The notes: a model not told the origin generated them from the letters alone. Positions 1 to 6,651 are shown, counted from the stretch's first letter. The stretch is DNA of 6,651 nucleotides from Melioribacteraceae bacterium (GCA_015494845.1 WGAL01000387.1:1-6651); one strand, 5' to 3'. A program made the numbers and translations.

Positions 1-821
1 AAATTTATTTTCGTATCGTAAGGAAGCGGCGCAATAAATCCGGAAACCGGCAAAACAAAAAGAACGTTGAATATCGACGAACCGATTACGTTGCCGACCG
101 CAATGTCGAAATTATTTTTTCGCACGGCGGCGACGGTCGTAAAAAGTTCAGGCAAAGACGTACCCGTTGCAATTACCGTAATTGCGATTATTCTGTCGCT
201 TATTCCTAGACCGCGCGCAATTAACGCTGCGTTTTCAACGGCAAGTTTTCCGCCGAGAAACAATCCCGCCAAACCGACGGAAATTAATGCAATCGTTTTA
301 ACGAGCGTTAATTCTTTAATTTCCAATTCAATGTTTGCATCTACTTTTGAAATGCGAAAAACGTAAATCATAAACAGAACGAAAAGAAAAATCAGAATTA
401 GCGAATCGAAGCGGGAAAGCGCACTTGACGAATTACCGGAGGAAAAGTAAGCGTCGTTGCATAAGAAAAACAAAACAAGGAAACTTAAAAGCAAAAAAGG
501 AATTTCACGCCAAACCGTGTTCCGTTTAATTTTGATTGGATTAACTACCGCCGCCGCTCCTAATATCAGCAATAAATTGAGAATATTGCTTCCGATAACA
601 TTTCCGAATCCGATTTCCTCTTTCCCTTGAACAGCCGAGAAAATATTTACAAGCAGCTCGGGCGAACTTGTTCCGAACGCAACAACAGTAAGCCCAATTG
701 TGATTTGCGAAACTTTCATTTTGCGCGCAAGCGACGACGCGCCTTCCACGAAATAATCCGCGCCTTTAATGAGTAACGCAAATCCGAGAAGCAATAACAA
801 TATTGAAATTAAAATATTCAT
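1..821 (-). CDS. CaCA-family Na+(K+)/Ca2+ antiporter, YrbG-like, C-terminus cut by window edge
   Basis: Inner-membrane antiporter that exchanges Ca2+ for Na+ or another monovalent cation. The 273 visible residues contain both alpha repeats that define the CaCA superfamily. Alpha-1 has GTSSPE (about residues 50-55) and GNVIGSNI (73-80). Alpha-2 has GTSLPE (220-225) and GNVIGSSI (243-250). The acidic residue in each GTSxPE is a known cation ligand of the family. Hydrophobic segments fill the rest, with a cytoplasmic-like charged stretch near residues 156-172. Bacterial members are usually about 310-360 residues, so the last helices lie beyond base 1. The ATG at 819-821 is the likely start: an in-frame TAA lies three codons upstream, and a GGA-type purine stretch precedes it. 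The gene diverges from everything else in the window. The exact ion specificity cannot be read from the sequence. Confidence 0.95.
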   Translation of the reverse strand, partial: MNILISILLLLLGFALLIKGADYFVEGASSLARKMKVSQITIGLTVVAFGTSSPELLVNIFSAVQGKEEIGFGNVIGSNILNLLLILGAAAVVNPIKIKRNTVWREIPFLLLSFLVLFFLCNDAYFSSGNSSSALSRFDSLILIFLFVLFMIYVFRISKVDANIELEIKELTLVKTIALISVGLAGLFLGGKLAVENAALIARGLGISDRIIAITVIATGTSLPELFTTVAAVRKNNFDIAVGNVIGSSIFNVLFVLPVSGFIAPLPYDTKIN

Positions 822-866
822 TTTCGTCCGTTAAACCGGTTCATAAAATTAATAAAAGAAAATTGA

Positions 867-898
867 AAAAATTAGAAAAGATTATTCATTACGGCAAA
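867..898 (-). promoter_or_regulatory. Candidate Bacteroidota-type promoter for the antiporter gene
   Basis: On the minus strand TTTG (895-898) is followed, after exactly 20 bases, by TAATTTTT (867-874). This nearly matches the Bacteroidota -33 TTTG / -7 TAnnTTTG arrangement. It would leave a leader of about 40 bases before the ATG at 821. The region is very AT-rich, so a chance match is easy, and the host lineage is itself inferred. Confidence 0.22.
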
Positions 899-1142
899 AG
901 TCAAGCAGAAGTTTAAATTCGGCGGCAAAAGTTTTTAAGTGCTCATTAGTTGAATTAAGATTTTATATTTTGCTACCAAATTTGAATTTGTTCAATTTAG
1001 CGTCAAAAAAATTTAAATTCCTTTTGAATAAATAAATCATATTCGTTATTTTACAATTAACGCTTATGTATTTTAATAATTGCCTGGTAAATAATAAAGC
1101 GGGAAAAATAGGAAAGTGTTGATTATACGGAATGAAATAATA

Positions 1143-1178
1143 GTTTGTTAGGCGGAACAATTGTTCTTGCTAACAAAC
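1143..1178. repeat. 36-bp interrupted palindrome (GTTTGTTAG ... CTAACAAAC)
   Basis: The outer arms GTTTGTTAG (1143-1151) and CTAACAAAC (1170-1178) are perfect 9-bp complements. The inner 12 bases, GAACAATTGTTC (1155-1166), are a perfect palindrome. Two unpaired triplets, GCG and TTG, separate inner and outer arms. The centre lies between 1160 and 1161. It could be a dimeric-regulator operator, a bidirectional hairpin, or a relic recombination site, since GTTAGGC (1147-1153) fits the integron core consensus GTTRRRY. Nothing in the window identifies a partner protein. Confidence 0.7.
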
Positions 1179-1275
1179 CGAAAGACAAATGAAAGATAGA
1201 TGTAATTAATTAAAATAAAACAAGTTAAGACAAAAGCAATTAAAAAGAAAGGAATGTTAGCACGCTAAGATTGTC

Positions 1276-1329
1276 GGGCTAATAAACTTTCAAAGGTTAG
1301 TTTTCGTCGGGTTAAATAATAGTTAGCCC
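1276..1329. repeat. GGGCTAA / TTAGCCC inverted repeat with internal direct repeats, ending at the cassette junction
   Basis: GGGCTAA (1276-1282) is the exact reverse complement of TTAGCCC (1323-1329). Inside lies an imperfect direct repeat: GTCGGGCTAATAA (1273-1285) and GTCGGGTTAAATAA (1306-1319). The right arm is also the first seven bases of the proposed cassette. The left arm could therefore be the R'' box of a short (about 52 bp), AT-rich attC, or the repeats could be half of an attI-like site. Pairing between the inner arms is weak, so neither identity is secure. Confidence 0.45.
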
Positions 1330-1368
1330 ACTTTTATGTTTTTGTGATAGACTATTTGTACTCATTTC

Positions 1369-1385
1369 GGGAGGATGATAAAATG
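1369..1385 (+). promoter_or_regulatory. Ribosome binding site that decides the endonuclease start
   Basis: GGGAGG (1369-1374) lies eight bases before ATG 1383-1385. An in-frame GTG at 1344 would add 13 residues but has no such site, so the ATG is preferred. The strong Shine-Dalgarno contrasts with the weaker ones of the flanking genes. Confidence 0.75.
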
Positions 1386-2066
1386 GACCAACATGATATT
1401 TTGACAGACTTTGAGCAGTTTCTTTCTAATCATGGAGATGATGCATATTTAAAAATAAGCGAATTTTTAGATAAAGAAAGAAGGCGTTTTGAGGAAGAAG
1501 GGGAATACGACAGCGAAACGCAAGCACGGCAAGGTTGGGTTACTGTTGTGGGTGGAGCTTTGGAAAAAATCATACTGAAAATAGTGCAAGAATTTTGCGA
1601 AGAACACAATTTAAAGATTACCAGCGATAAGAAGTTGAAAGAGCCAAAAACTGATGAGCTCGACCGTGTCCGTCGCAATATAGTGGTAAATTTTGGAGAG
1701 TATTCGCTTCTGCCTGATGGAGATATTGTAATTTATTGCCCGGCGACTTTTGAAGTTATGGCTATTGTATCTGTTAAGAATTCTTTTCGTGAGCGATATA
1801 CAGAAACACCTTATTGGAAACTCAAGCTGAAAGAAAGTAATGTCACACGCGATATTCGGGTGTTTATGGCTACTCCGGACCGTGATGGCGAAATCTCCTT
1901 CAAATCTGGGAGAAATGGCCCCAGAAAAGCGCGAATTGTAATGGAATACGAATTAGACGGGATATATTTGGCTCGTGATGAGTTTGAATCTGGCGAGAAA
2001 GTAAAATCAATCGCGGAACTTGTTGGAGACTTAGAGAAACTTGCAGAAGAGAGACCGTGTCAATGA
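1383..2066 (+). CDS. Type II restriction endonuclease, PD-(D/E)XK fold, BsaWI-like
   Basis: Predicted DNA-cleaving partner of the methyltransferase that follows. The protein is 227 residues. A charged helical N-terminus (about 1-45) leads to RQGWVTVVGGALEKII (49-64), a helix of the kind that carries an accessory acidic residue. PDGDIVIY (111-118) is the acidic strand and SVKNSFRER (130-138) carries the catalytic lysine K132 and probable E137. YWKLKL (144-149) follows. The PDxD ... SxKxSxRER pattern matches, from memory, the BsaWI/CCGG-type endonucleases, so a target containing CCGG is likely but not shown. The acidic catalytic residue (D112 or D114) is tentative. The gene ends CAATGA, overlapping the next start by ATGA, which implies translational coupling. 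It comes first in the operon and no controller (C) protein gene is visible. No clear promoter was found. Confidence 0.8.
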   Translation: MDQHDILTDFEQFLSNHGDDAYLKISEFLDKERRRFEEEGEYDSETQARQGWVTVVGGALEKIILKIVQEFCEEHNLKITSDKKLKEPKTDELDRVRRNIVVNFGEYSLLPDGDIVIYCPATFEVMAIVSVKNSFRERYTETPYWKLKLKESNVTRDIRVFMATPDRDGEISFKSGRNGPRKARIVMEYELDGIYLARDEFESGEKVKSIAELVGDLEKLAEERPCQ

Positions 2067-2899
2067 CTAGTGTTGCTCTAAACGAAGTAGTTAGAAAAAG
2101 CAAGGGGCAATTATTTCATCGGCAAGATGATATTTATGTTCTTGTGGGAGAAAGTTTAGATGTTGATTTGTTCAATCAAGAATTTATTGACTTGATAGTA
2201 ACTTCTCCCCCTTATAACGTAGGTCTAGATTACAATTCTACAAATGATAAAATTACATATGAGGAGTATTTACAGTTTAGTGAACAATGGATGCGGAACT
2301 GTTACCGGTGGAGCAGACCATCGGCTCGTTTTTGTCTAAACATTCCTTTAGACAAAAATAAAGGAGGGCAGACAAGTGTTGGAGCTGATCTCACTACTAT
2401 AGCGCAAAAAGTGGGCTGGAAATATCATGCAACCATCATATGGAATGAGGGAAATATATCACGAAGAACTGCATGGGGCTCTTGGATGTCAGCGTCTGCT
2501 CCTTATGTTATTGCACCAGTAGAACTTATCGTAGTGTTGTATAAGGACGAATGGAAGAAAAAGCACGGTTCTCGTCAATCAGATATTAATCGTGATGAAT
2601 TTCTTGAATGGACTAACGGGTTGTGGACTTTCAGTGGGGAAAGCAAAAAGAAGATTGGGCACCCTGCACCCTTCCCTCGCGAATTACCTCGTCGGTGTAT
2701 TAAGCTCTTTAGTTTTGTAGGTGACGTGGTTTTTGACCCTTTTTTAGGAAGTGGAACCACTTTAATTGAGGCGCTTGCTTTAAAACGCAAGGGAGTAGGC
2801 GTAGAAATTGACATTAAATATGCTGAAATTGCAAAGCAGCGGCTTTTGAAAGAGATTACCCTCTTTAACCAACCATCTCCTACAATGTCGTCAGGCTAA
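2063..2899 (+). CDS. Site-specific DNA methyltransferase, beta class, probably N4-cytosine
   Basis: S-adenosylmethionine-dependent modification enzyme that would protect host DNA from the upstream endonuclease. Its 278 residues have motif IV TSPPY (47-51) before motif I DPFLGSGTT (225-233), the beta-class order. SPPY is typical of N4-cytosine enzymes, although some N6-adenine enzymes share it. HPAPFP (200-205) is the usual segment before motif I (motif X side). RRTAWGSW (134-141) and a VELIVVLYK strand (153-161) are motif VII/VIII-like. The variable stretch about 162-190 probably contributes to target recognition. Motif I continues to GVGVEID (244-250), whose acidic end binds the cofactor. 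ATG 2063 overlaps the endonuclease stop (ATGA) and is preferred to the GTG at 2057. An AGAAGAGAG stretch precedes it. The stop codon lies inside the attC-like R'' box. The length is typical for small enzymes of this class. Confidence 0.92.
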   Translation: MTSVALNEVVRKSKGQLFHRQDDIYVLVGESLDVDLFNQEFIDLIVTSPPYNVGLDYNSTNDKITYEEYLQFSEQWMRNCYRWSRPSARFCLNIPLDKNKGGQTSVGADLTTIAQKVGWKYHATIIWNEGNISRRTAWGSWMSASAPYVIAPVELIVVLYKDEWKKKHGSRQSDINRDEFLEWTNGLWTFSGESKKKIGHPAPFPRELPRRCIKLFSFVGDVVFDPFLGSGTTLIEALALKRKGVGVEIDIKYAEIAKQRLLKEITLFNQPSPTMSSG

Positions 2900-3016
2900 C
2901 CTCGCGTGCAGCGGACACGGCTTCGCCATGCGCCAACCGAGGCGGTTTCAAGCCAAAAACTTTCGCCCCCTAACTTGCTGAACAAACACGCCGTGCCTCT
3001 GACGCTCACGTTACAT
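2894..3016 (+). other. attC-like recombination site (integron 59-be type), about 123 bp
   Basis: The left end is GGCTAAC (2894-2900; R'', consensus RYYYAAC) and the right end is GTTACAT (3010-3016; R', only GTT conserved after insertion). Inside, GTG-C-AGCG-GA-CACGGC (2906-2921) pairs with the reverse complement of 2990-3009, which reads GTG-AGCG-TCAGAGG-CACGGC. The result is an imperfect arm with an extra C and a 2-versus-7 loop, like the extrahelical bases of attC sites. The middle folds further: GGCTT (2919-2923) with AAGCC (2950-2954), CGCC (2924-2927) with GGCG (2941-2944), and alternatively GTTT (2945-2948) with AAAC (2957-2960). The segment is clearly richer in G+C than its surroundings. 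Its size is like the long attC sites of Vibrio. It may also act as a terminator-like structure after the R-M genes. Confidence 0.7.
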
Positions 3017-3076
3017 AAATTTAGATTTGCAATTACACATTCCATTCAAAAAAGGGTAAAGTAAAAATAATTGTAA

Positions 3077-3267
3077 ATGAGAACAAAAAAACCGACCAAT
3101 TACACGAATATGATTATTCCGTTTCCGGATGGTATTTTGTAACAATATTTGGAACAGCGCTGATAATTTTTTTTGCGCTCAATCATCCGCTCCTCAAATT
3201 GCTTTTCAAAGGCGCTTTAATTACCTTTAATGTTTATTTGTTAGGAAATTTTAGGAGTTTTAGATAA
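3077..3267 (+). pseudogene. Small membrane protein reading frame, apparently frameshifted at an A7 run
   Basis: From 3025 to the TAA at 3265-3267 one frame is open and encodes a hydrophobic protein, but it has no ATG, GTG or early TTG start. ATG 3077-3079 lies in the adjacent frame and meets TAA after 21 codons. Adding one A to the A7 run (3085-3091) would join ATG 3077 to the open frame. The product would be a 63-residue protein starting MRTKKTDQLHEYDYS, with a clear membrane helix (about 19-35) and a weaker second one (about 39-57). The stop abuts the secA ATG with no gap, as if the genes were translationally coupled. It may be a recent pseudogene, a base-call error, or a gene read by slippage. 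I do not recognise the family, and no good ribosome site precedes the ATG. Confidence 0.42.
3198..3229 (+). promoter_or_regulatory. Weak candidate Bacteroidota-type promoter for secA
   Basis: ATTG (3198-3201) and TACCTTTA (3222-3229) are separated by 20 bases. Each misses the -33 TTTG / -7 TAnnTTTG pattern by one base. Transcription would begin about 30 bases before the secA ATG. It lies inside the broken small ORF, so it would matter mainly if that ORF is not expressed. A chance match is quite possible. Confidence 0.18.
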
Positions 3268-6200
3268 ATGATAACCAATTTAATCAAGAAAGTTTTTGGC
3301 GATAAAAACACAAAAGCGCTTAAAGAACTTTGGCCGATTGTGCATGAAATCAACAAACGCTGGGAAAATCTAAAAGATATCAGCGAAGAAGAATTAAAAC
3401 AAAAGACAGTCGAGTTCAAGCAAATTATTAACGAACGAACCGAAGATTTACGCAAGCAAATCGATGAAATAAACGAAAAGTTAAAGCAAGACGAACTCGA
3501 CGAAAACCGCGACGACCTTTACGACAAGCTTGATAAACTCAACAAAGAACTCGACGAAAAATACGAAGAAGTTTTAAACGAACTTTTGCCGGAAGCGTTT
3601 GCCGTAGTTAAAGAAACTTGCCGGCGTCTTGTCGGGCAATCGTGGGAAGTCGCCGGAAACAAAGTTACTTGGGATATGGTTCCGTACGACGTTCAGCTTA
3701 TCGGCGGAATTGTTTTGCACCAAGGGAAAATCGCGGAAATGGCGACAGGCGAAGGTAAAACGCTCGTTGCTACTTTGCCGATGTACTTAAACGCGCTTAC
3801 CGGACGCGGCGTTCATCTCGTTACGGTGAACGATTATCTCGCCAAACGCGACAGCGAATGGATGGGGAAAATTTTCGAATACCACGGCTTAACCGTCGGA
3901 TGTATTTTGAATACGATGTCGCCGGAACAGCGCAAAAAAGAATACGCTTGCGATATCACTTACGGAACCAATAACGAATTCGGCTTCGACTACTTGCGCG
4001 ACAACATGGCTATCTCAAAAGAAAATTGCGTTCAGCGCGGACACAATTACGCAATCGTGGACGAGGTTGATTCGGTATTGATTGACGAAGCGAGAACGCC
4101 GCTTATTATTTCCGGTCCTGTTGAAAGCGACGACCATAAATTTTACGAAATGAAACCGCTCGTCGAACGTTTGGTAAACAAACAAGCGCGACTCGTTGCA
4201 AGCATCGTGAAAGAGGCCGAAGAATTACTTAAAAGCGAAAATCCGAAAGACAAGAAGCAAGCCGGCGTTTTGCTTTTGCGCGCTTACCGCGGCTACCCGA
4301 GAAACAAACGCTTGGCAAAAATTTTATCCGAGCCGGAATACAAAAAGTTAATGCAACAAACCGAACTCGAATACTTGCGCGAGAACGGCAAGTATATGCA
4401 CATAATCGACGACGAACTTTATTTTGCAATCGACGAAAAGCAACACACAATCGATTTAACGGAGAAAGGACGCGAGGAACTTGCCGCCGGTTCGTCCGAA
4501 GGAAAAGAATTTTTTGTATTGCCTGATTTGGGCGAAGAAATCAGCAAGATTGAAAACGACGAAAGTTTAACTGCGGAAGACAAGAAAAAGAAAAAGGACG
4601 AACTCTACAAACTTTACAGCGAACGAAGCGATAGAATTCACACGATAAACCAACTTTTACGCGCTTACACTTTGTTCGAAAAAGACGTCGAGTACGTAAT
4701 TACGGAAGAAGGAAAAATCGCGATTGTAGATGAGTTCACCGGACGCGTATTGCCCGGAAGAAGATATTCGGATGGACTTCACCAAGCGATTGAAGCGAAA
4801 GAGAACGTAAAGGTCGAGCGCGACACGCAAACGCTTGCGACGATTACGCTTCAGAATTATTTCAGATTGTACAAAAAACTTGCCGGTATGACCGGAACCG
4901 CCGAAACCGAAGAAGGCGAGTTCTGGGAAATCTACAAACTCGAAGTCGTTGTTATTCCGACTAACAAACCGATTGCGCGCATCGACGAAGACGACGCAAT
5001 TTACAGAACAAAGCGCGAAAAATACGCAGCTGTAATCGAAAAAATCAAAGATTTGCAAAAGCAAGGTCGCCCGGTTCTCGTGGGAACCACAAGCGTCGAA
5101 GTTTCGGAAACCTTGAGCCGGATGCTTAAACGCCAAGGCATAAAGCACAACGTTTTGAACGCCAAGCAACACAAGCGCGAAGCGGAAATTGTGGCGCACG
5201 CCGGACAACCTGGCGCGGTAACAATTGCGACAAACATGGCCGGTCGCGGAACAGATATTAAACTCGGGCCTGGCGTAAAAGAAAAAGGCGGTCTTTATAT
5301 TCTCGGAACCGAGCGGCACGAATCGCGACGCATTGACAGACAGCTGCGCGGACGCGCCGGACGCCAAGGCGACCCTGGTAATTCAAAATTTTACATTTCG
5401 CTCGAAGATGATTTAATGCGACTTTTCGGAAGCGACAGAATTACCAACGTAATGGGAAAACTCGGGCTCGAAGAAGGCGAAGCGATTGAGCATTCGATGA
5501 TTACGAAATCGGTTGAACGCGCGCAGAAGAAAGTCGAGGAAAACAACTTCGCCATTCGTAAGCGCTTACTCGAATATGACGACGTGATGAACCAGCAACG
5601 CGAAGTAATTTATTCGCTACGCCGCAAAGCGCTTGAAGGCGAGCGGATGAAAGACCAGATTTTCGAATACTTGAACGATTATGTGGACGATTTACTCGAT
5701 AAACATTTCGAAAACGCCGAAGGCGAAGCAATCCGCGAGGCGTTGCAAAGCCATTTGTTAATCGACGTAAAAATAGAGCCGGACGATTTCGAGAAACTCG
5801 ACAAAGAAGAACTCAAACAAAAAATAATAGACGAAGCGACAGAATTCTACCAAGAGAAAGAAGAAATTCTCGGCAGCGAGTTAATGGCGCGAATCGAACG
5901 CTTTGCTATTTTGAGCGTAATCGACGAGAAATGGAAAGAGCATTTGCGCGAAATGGACGATTTGAAAGAGGGAATCGGCTTGCGCGCATACGGGCAAAAA
6001 GACCCGCTGTTGGAATACAAAAAAGAAGCGTTCGAAATGTTTATGCAACTTCTCGAAGATATCAGAAATCAAACTCTTTCAATGAGTTTCAAATTATTCC
6101 CGCACGAACCGGAAGAAATTCAACGCCGGAGGAAAAAATCGCCGCGCGGAATTACGGTTAAAAAAGACAGCGCGACAAATATGGGAATTCGCACTGGCGC

Positions 6201-6348
6201 ACAACCGCAAGCAGGACAGCGCGACGCCGGAGCTGACCGCGGAAAGCCGCAACCGGTTGTGCGCGTCGAAAAGAAAATCGGGCGCAACGACCCTTGCTGG
6301 TGCGGAAGCGGAAAGAAATACAAACATTGTCACGGAAAAAACACATAA
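3268..6348 (+). CDS. secA: Preprotein translocase ATPase SecA
   Basis: Motor ATPase that drives unfolded preproteins through the SecYEG channel, cycling between cytoplasm and inner membrane. The protein is 1026 residues against about 900 in E. coli. Walker A is MATGEGKT (158-165) and Walker B is DEVD (265-268), followed by IDEARTPLI (272-280). The second motor half shows TNMAGRGTD (655-663) and [11 protein letters not shown] (692-702). The scaffold/wing region follows, then a polar linker (about 958-1002). The C-terminal zinc motif has C1010, C1012, C1021 and H1022, which in the family binds SecB and phospholipid. The extra length comes from a charged coiled-coil insertion near 55-105, a lysine-rich one around 300-372 in the preprotein-crosslinking region, and another about 422-466. 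These are of the type seen in Bacteroidota/Chlorobiota SecA. ATG 3268 follows AGGAG (3253-3257) by ten bases and abuts an upstream stop. All motifs are intact. Confidence 0.99.
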   Translation: MITNLIKKVFGDKNTKALKELWPIVHEINKRWENLKDISEEELKQKTVEFKQIINERTEDLRKQIDEINEKLKQDELDENRDDLYDKLDKLNKELDEKYEEVLNELLPEAFAVVKETCRRLVGQSWEVAGNKVTWDMVPYDVQLIGGIVLHQGKIAEMATGEGKTLVATLPMYLNALTGRGVHLVTVNDYLAKRDSEWMGKIFEYHGLTVGCILNTMSPEQRKKEYACDITYGTNNEFGFDYLRDNMAISKENCVQRGHNYAIVDEVDSVLIDEARTPLIISGPVESDDHKFYEMKPLVERLVNKQARLVASIVKEAEELLKSENPKDKKQAGVLLLRAYRGYPRNKRLAKILSEPEYKKLMQQTELEYLRENGKYMHIIDDELYFAIDEKQHTIDLTEKGREELAAGSSEGKEFFVLPDLGEEISKIENDESLTAEDKKKKKDELYKLYSERSDRIHTINQLLRAYTLFEKDVEYVITEEGKIAIVDEFTGRVLPGRRYSDGLHQAIEAKENVKVERDTQTLATITLQNYFRLYKKLAGMTGTAETEEGEFWEIYKLEVVVIPTNKPIARIDEDDAIYRTKREKYAAVIEKIKDLQKQGRPVLVGTTSVEVSETLSRMLKRQGIKHNVLNAKQHKREAEIVAHAGQPGAVTIATNMAGRGTDIKLGPGVKEKGGLYILGTERHESRRIDRQLRGRAGRQGDPGNSKFYISLEDDLMRLFGSDRITNVMGKLGLEEGEAIEHSMITKSVERAQKKVEENNFAIRKRLLEYDDVMNQQREVIYSLRRKALEGERMKDQIFEYLNDYVDDLLDKHFENAEGEAIREALQSHLLIDVKIEPDDFEKLDKEELKQKIIDEATEFYQEKEEILGSELMARIERFAILSVIDEKWKEHLREMDDLKEGIGLRAYGQKDPLLEYKKEAFEMFMQLLEDIRNQTLSMSFKLFPHEPEEIQRRRKKSPRGITVKKDSATNMGIRTGAQPQAGQRDAGADRGKPQPVVRVEKKIGRNDPCWCGSGKKYKHCHGKNT

Positions 6349-6651
<303 letters not shown>

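Larger units (their letters stand above)
822..1322. other. AT-rich intergenic region with palindrome and R-box-like repeats; no convincing gene
   Basis: About 500 bases between the divergent antiporter and the R-M cassette. The only frame of note is a 65-codon minus-strand one (963-1160). It starts at TTG, has no ribosome site and no recognisable motif, and is probably not real. The left part (822-1000) is simple AT-rich leader for the antiporter. The right part (about 1135-1322) is structured, with a 36-bp interrupted palindrome, an 11-bp direct repeat and GTTAG/CTAAC pairs, listed separately. No integron integrase, tRNA or terminator is visible here. Confidence 0.6.
1323..3010 (+). mobile_element. 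Putative integron gene cassette carrying a type II R-M system
   Basis: The proposed cassette is 1688 bp, bounded by G/TT crossover points at 1322/1323 and 3010/3011. It contains two co-oriented genes tightly packed between its ends and an attC-like palindrome at the 3' end. The first six bases (TTAGCC) preceded by the last base (G3010) give GTTAGCC. That is the perfect complement of the R'' box GGCTAAC at 2894-2900, as expected when a cassette circularises. The methyltransferase stop codon sits inside R'', a common cassette arrangement. The two genes favour AAT, CGT and AGA type codons more than the CGC-rich secA, consistent with transfer. R-M systems are known cargo of chromosomal integrons. 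No integrase gene is present, so mobility depends on one elsewhere. Confidence 0.7.

Noticed and set aside
67..366. 99-codon plus-strand open frame
   Set aside because: It lies antisense to the antiporter, whose alpha-repeat motifs are intact on the minus strand. The frame is a composition shadow with no motif.
963..1160. 65-codon minus-strand open frame
   Set aside because: TTG start inside the palindrome, no ribosome site, AT-rich residues only, no family resemblance. It is not an integrase fragment.
1168..1262. TGCTAAC ... GTTAGCA as a 95-bp attC
   Set aside because: The terminal 7-bp boxes are perfectly complementary, but the sequence next to both is purine-rich on the same strand, so no inner arms can pair.
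1344..1382. GTG start at 1344 for the endonuclease
   Set aside because: It has no ribosome site. ATG 1383 has GGGAGG at ideal spacing, and the N-terminal extension shows nothing conserved.
1383..2899. Avoidance of WCCGGW as evidence of specificity
   Set aside because: Matching hexamers occur both in the cassette (1874, 2304) and in secA (for example ACCGGA near 3799), so no avoidance is visible and the specificity remains untested.
4657..5367. 236-codon minus-strand open frame inside secA
   Set aside because: It is antisense to conserved SecA motor motifs. It results from the codon bias of secA and encodes no recognisable domain.

Overview
The window is a low-to-moderate G+C bacterial chromosome segment. 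It carries housekeeping genes at both ends and a foreign restriction-modification (R-M) unit between them. SecA has the long insertions and the long C-terminal linker ending in a zinc motif that are typical of Bacteroidota/Chlorobiota-type bacteria. Two weak promoter candidates also resemble the Bacteroidota -33/-7 pattern. A lineage such as Ignavibacteria or Chlorobi is therefore plausible, but this is inferred from a single protein and a few short motifs.

Layout. Bases 1-821 (minus strand) hold a CaCA-family cation/Ca2+ antiporter that runs off the left edge. Bases 822-1322 are AT-rich with no convincing gene, but contain a 36-bp palindrome and several GTTAG/CTAAC-type inverted and direct repeats. 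Bases 1323-3010 form a self-contained unit: a BsaWI-like type II restriction endonuclease, then a beta-class DNA methyltransferase (probably N4-cytosine) overlapping it by ATGA, then a G+C-rich imperfect palindrome of about 120 bp. Bases 3077-3267 hold a small membrane-protein reading frame broken at an A7 run. Bases 3268-6348 hold secA, followed after 9 bp by the start of a P-II nitrogen regulator (glnB) that runs off the right edge.

Main observation. The R-M pair looks like an integron gene cassette. The methyltransferase stop codon lies inside GGCTAAC (2894-2900), an inverse-core (R'') box. The first bases of the unit, TTAGCC at 1323-1328, joined to the final G (3010) give GTTAGCC, the exact 7/7 reverse complement of that box. 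This is what an excised circular cassette should show. Between R'' and the GTT at 3010-3012 the palindrome has imperfect arms with extra bases on one side, as in attC sites. No integron integrase lies in the window, so this is a solitary cassette or the end of an integrase-less array.

How the parts fit. The antiporter diverges from the rest. The cassette points the same way as secA, so transcription through it may reach the small membrane ORF, secA and glnB. The last three sit stop-to-start or 9 bp apart and are probably one transcription unit.
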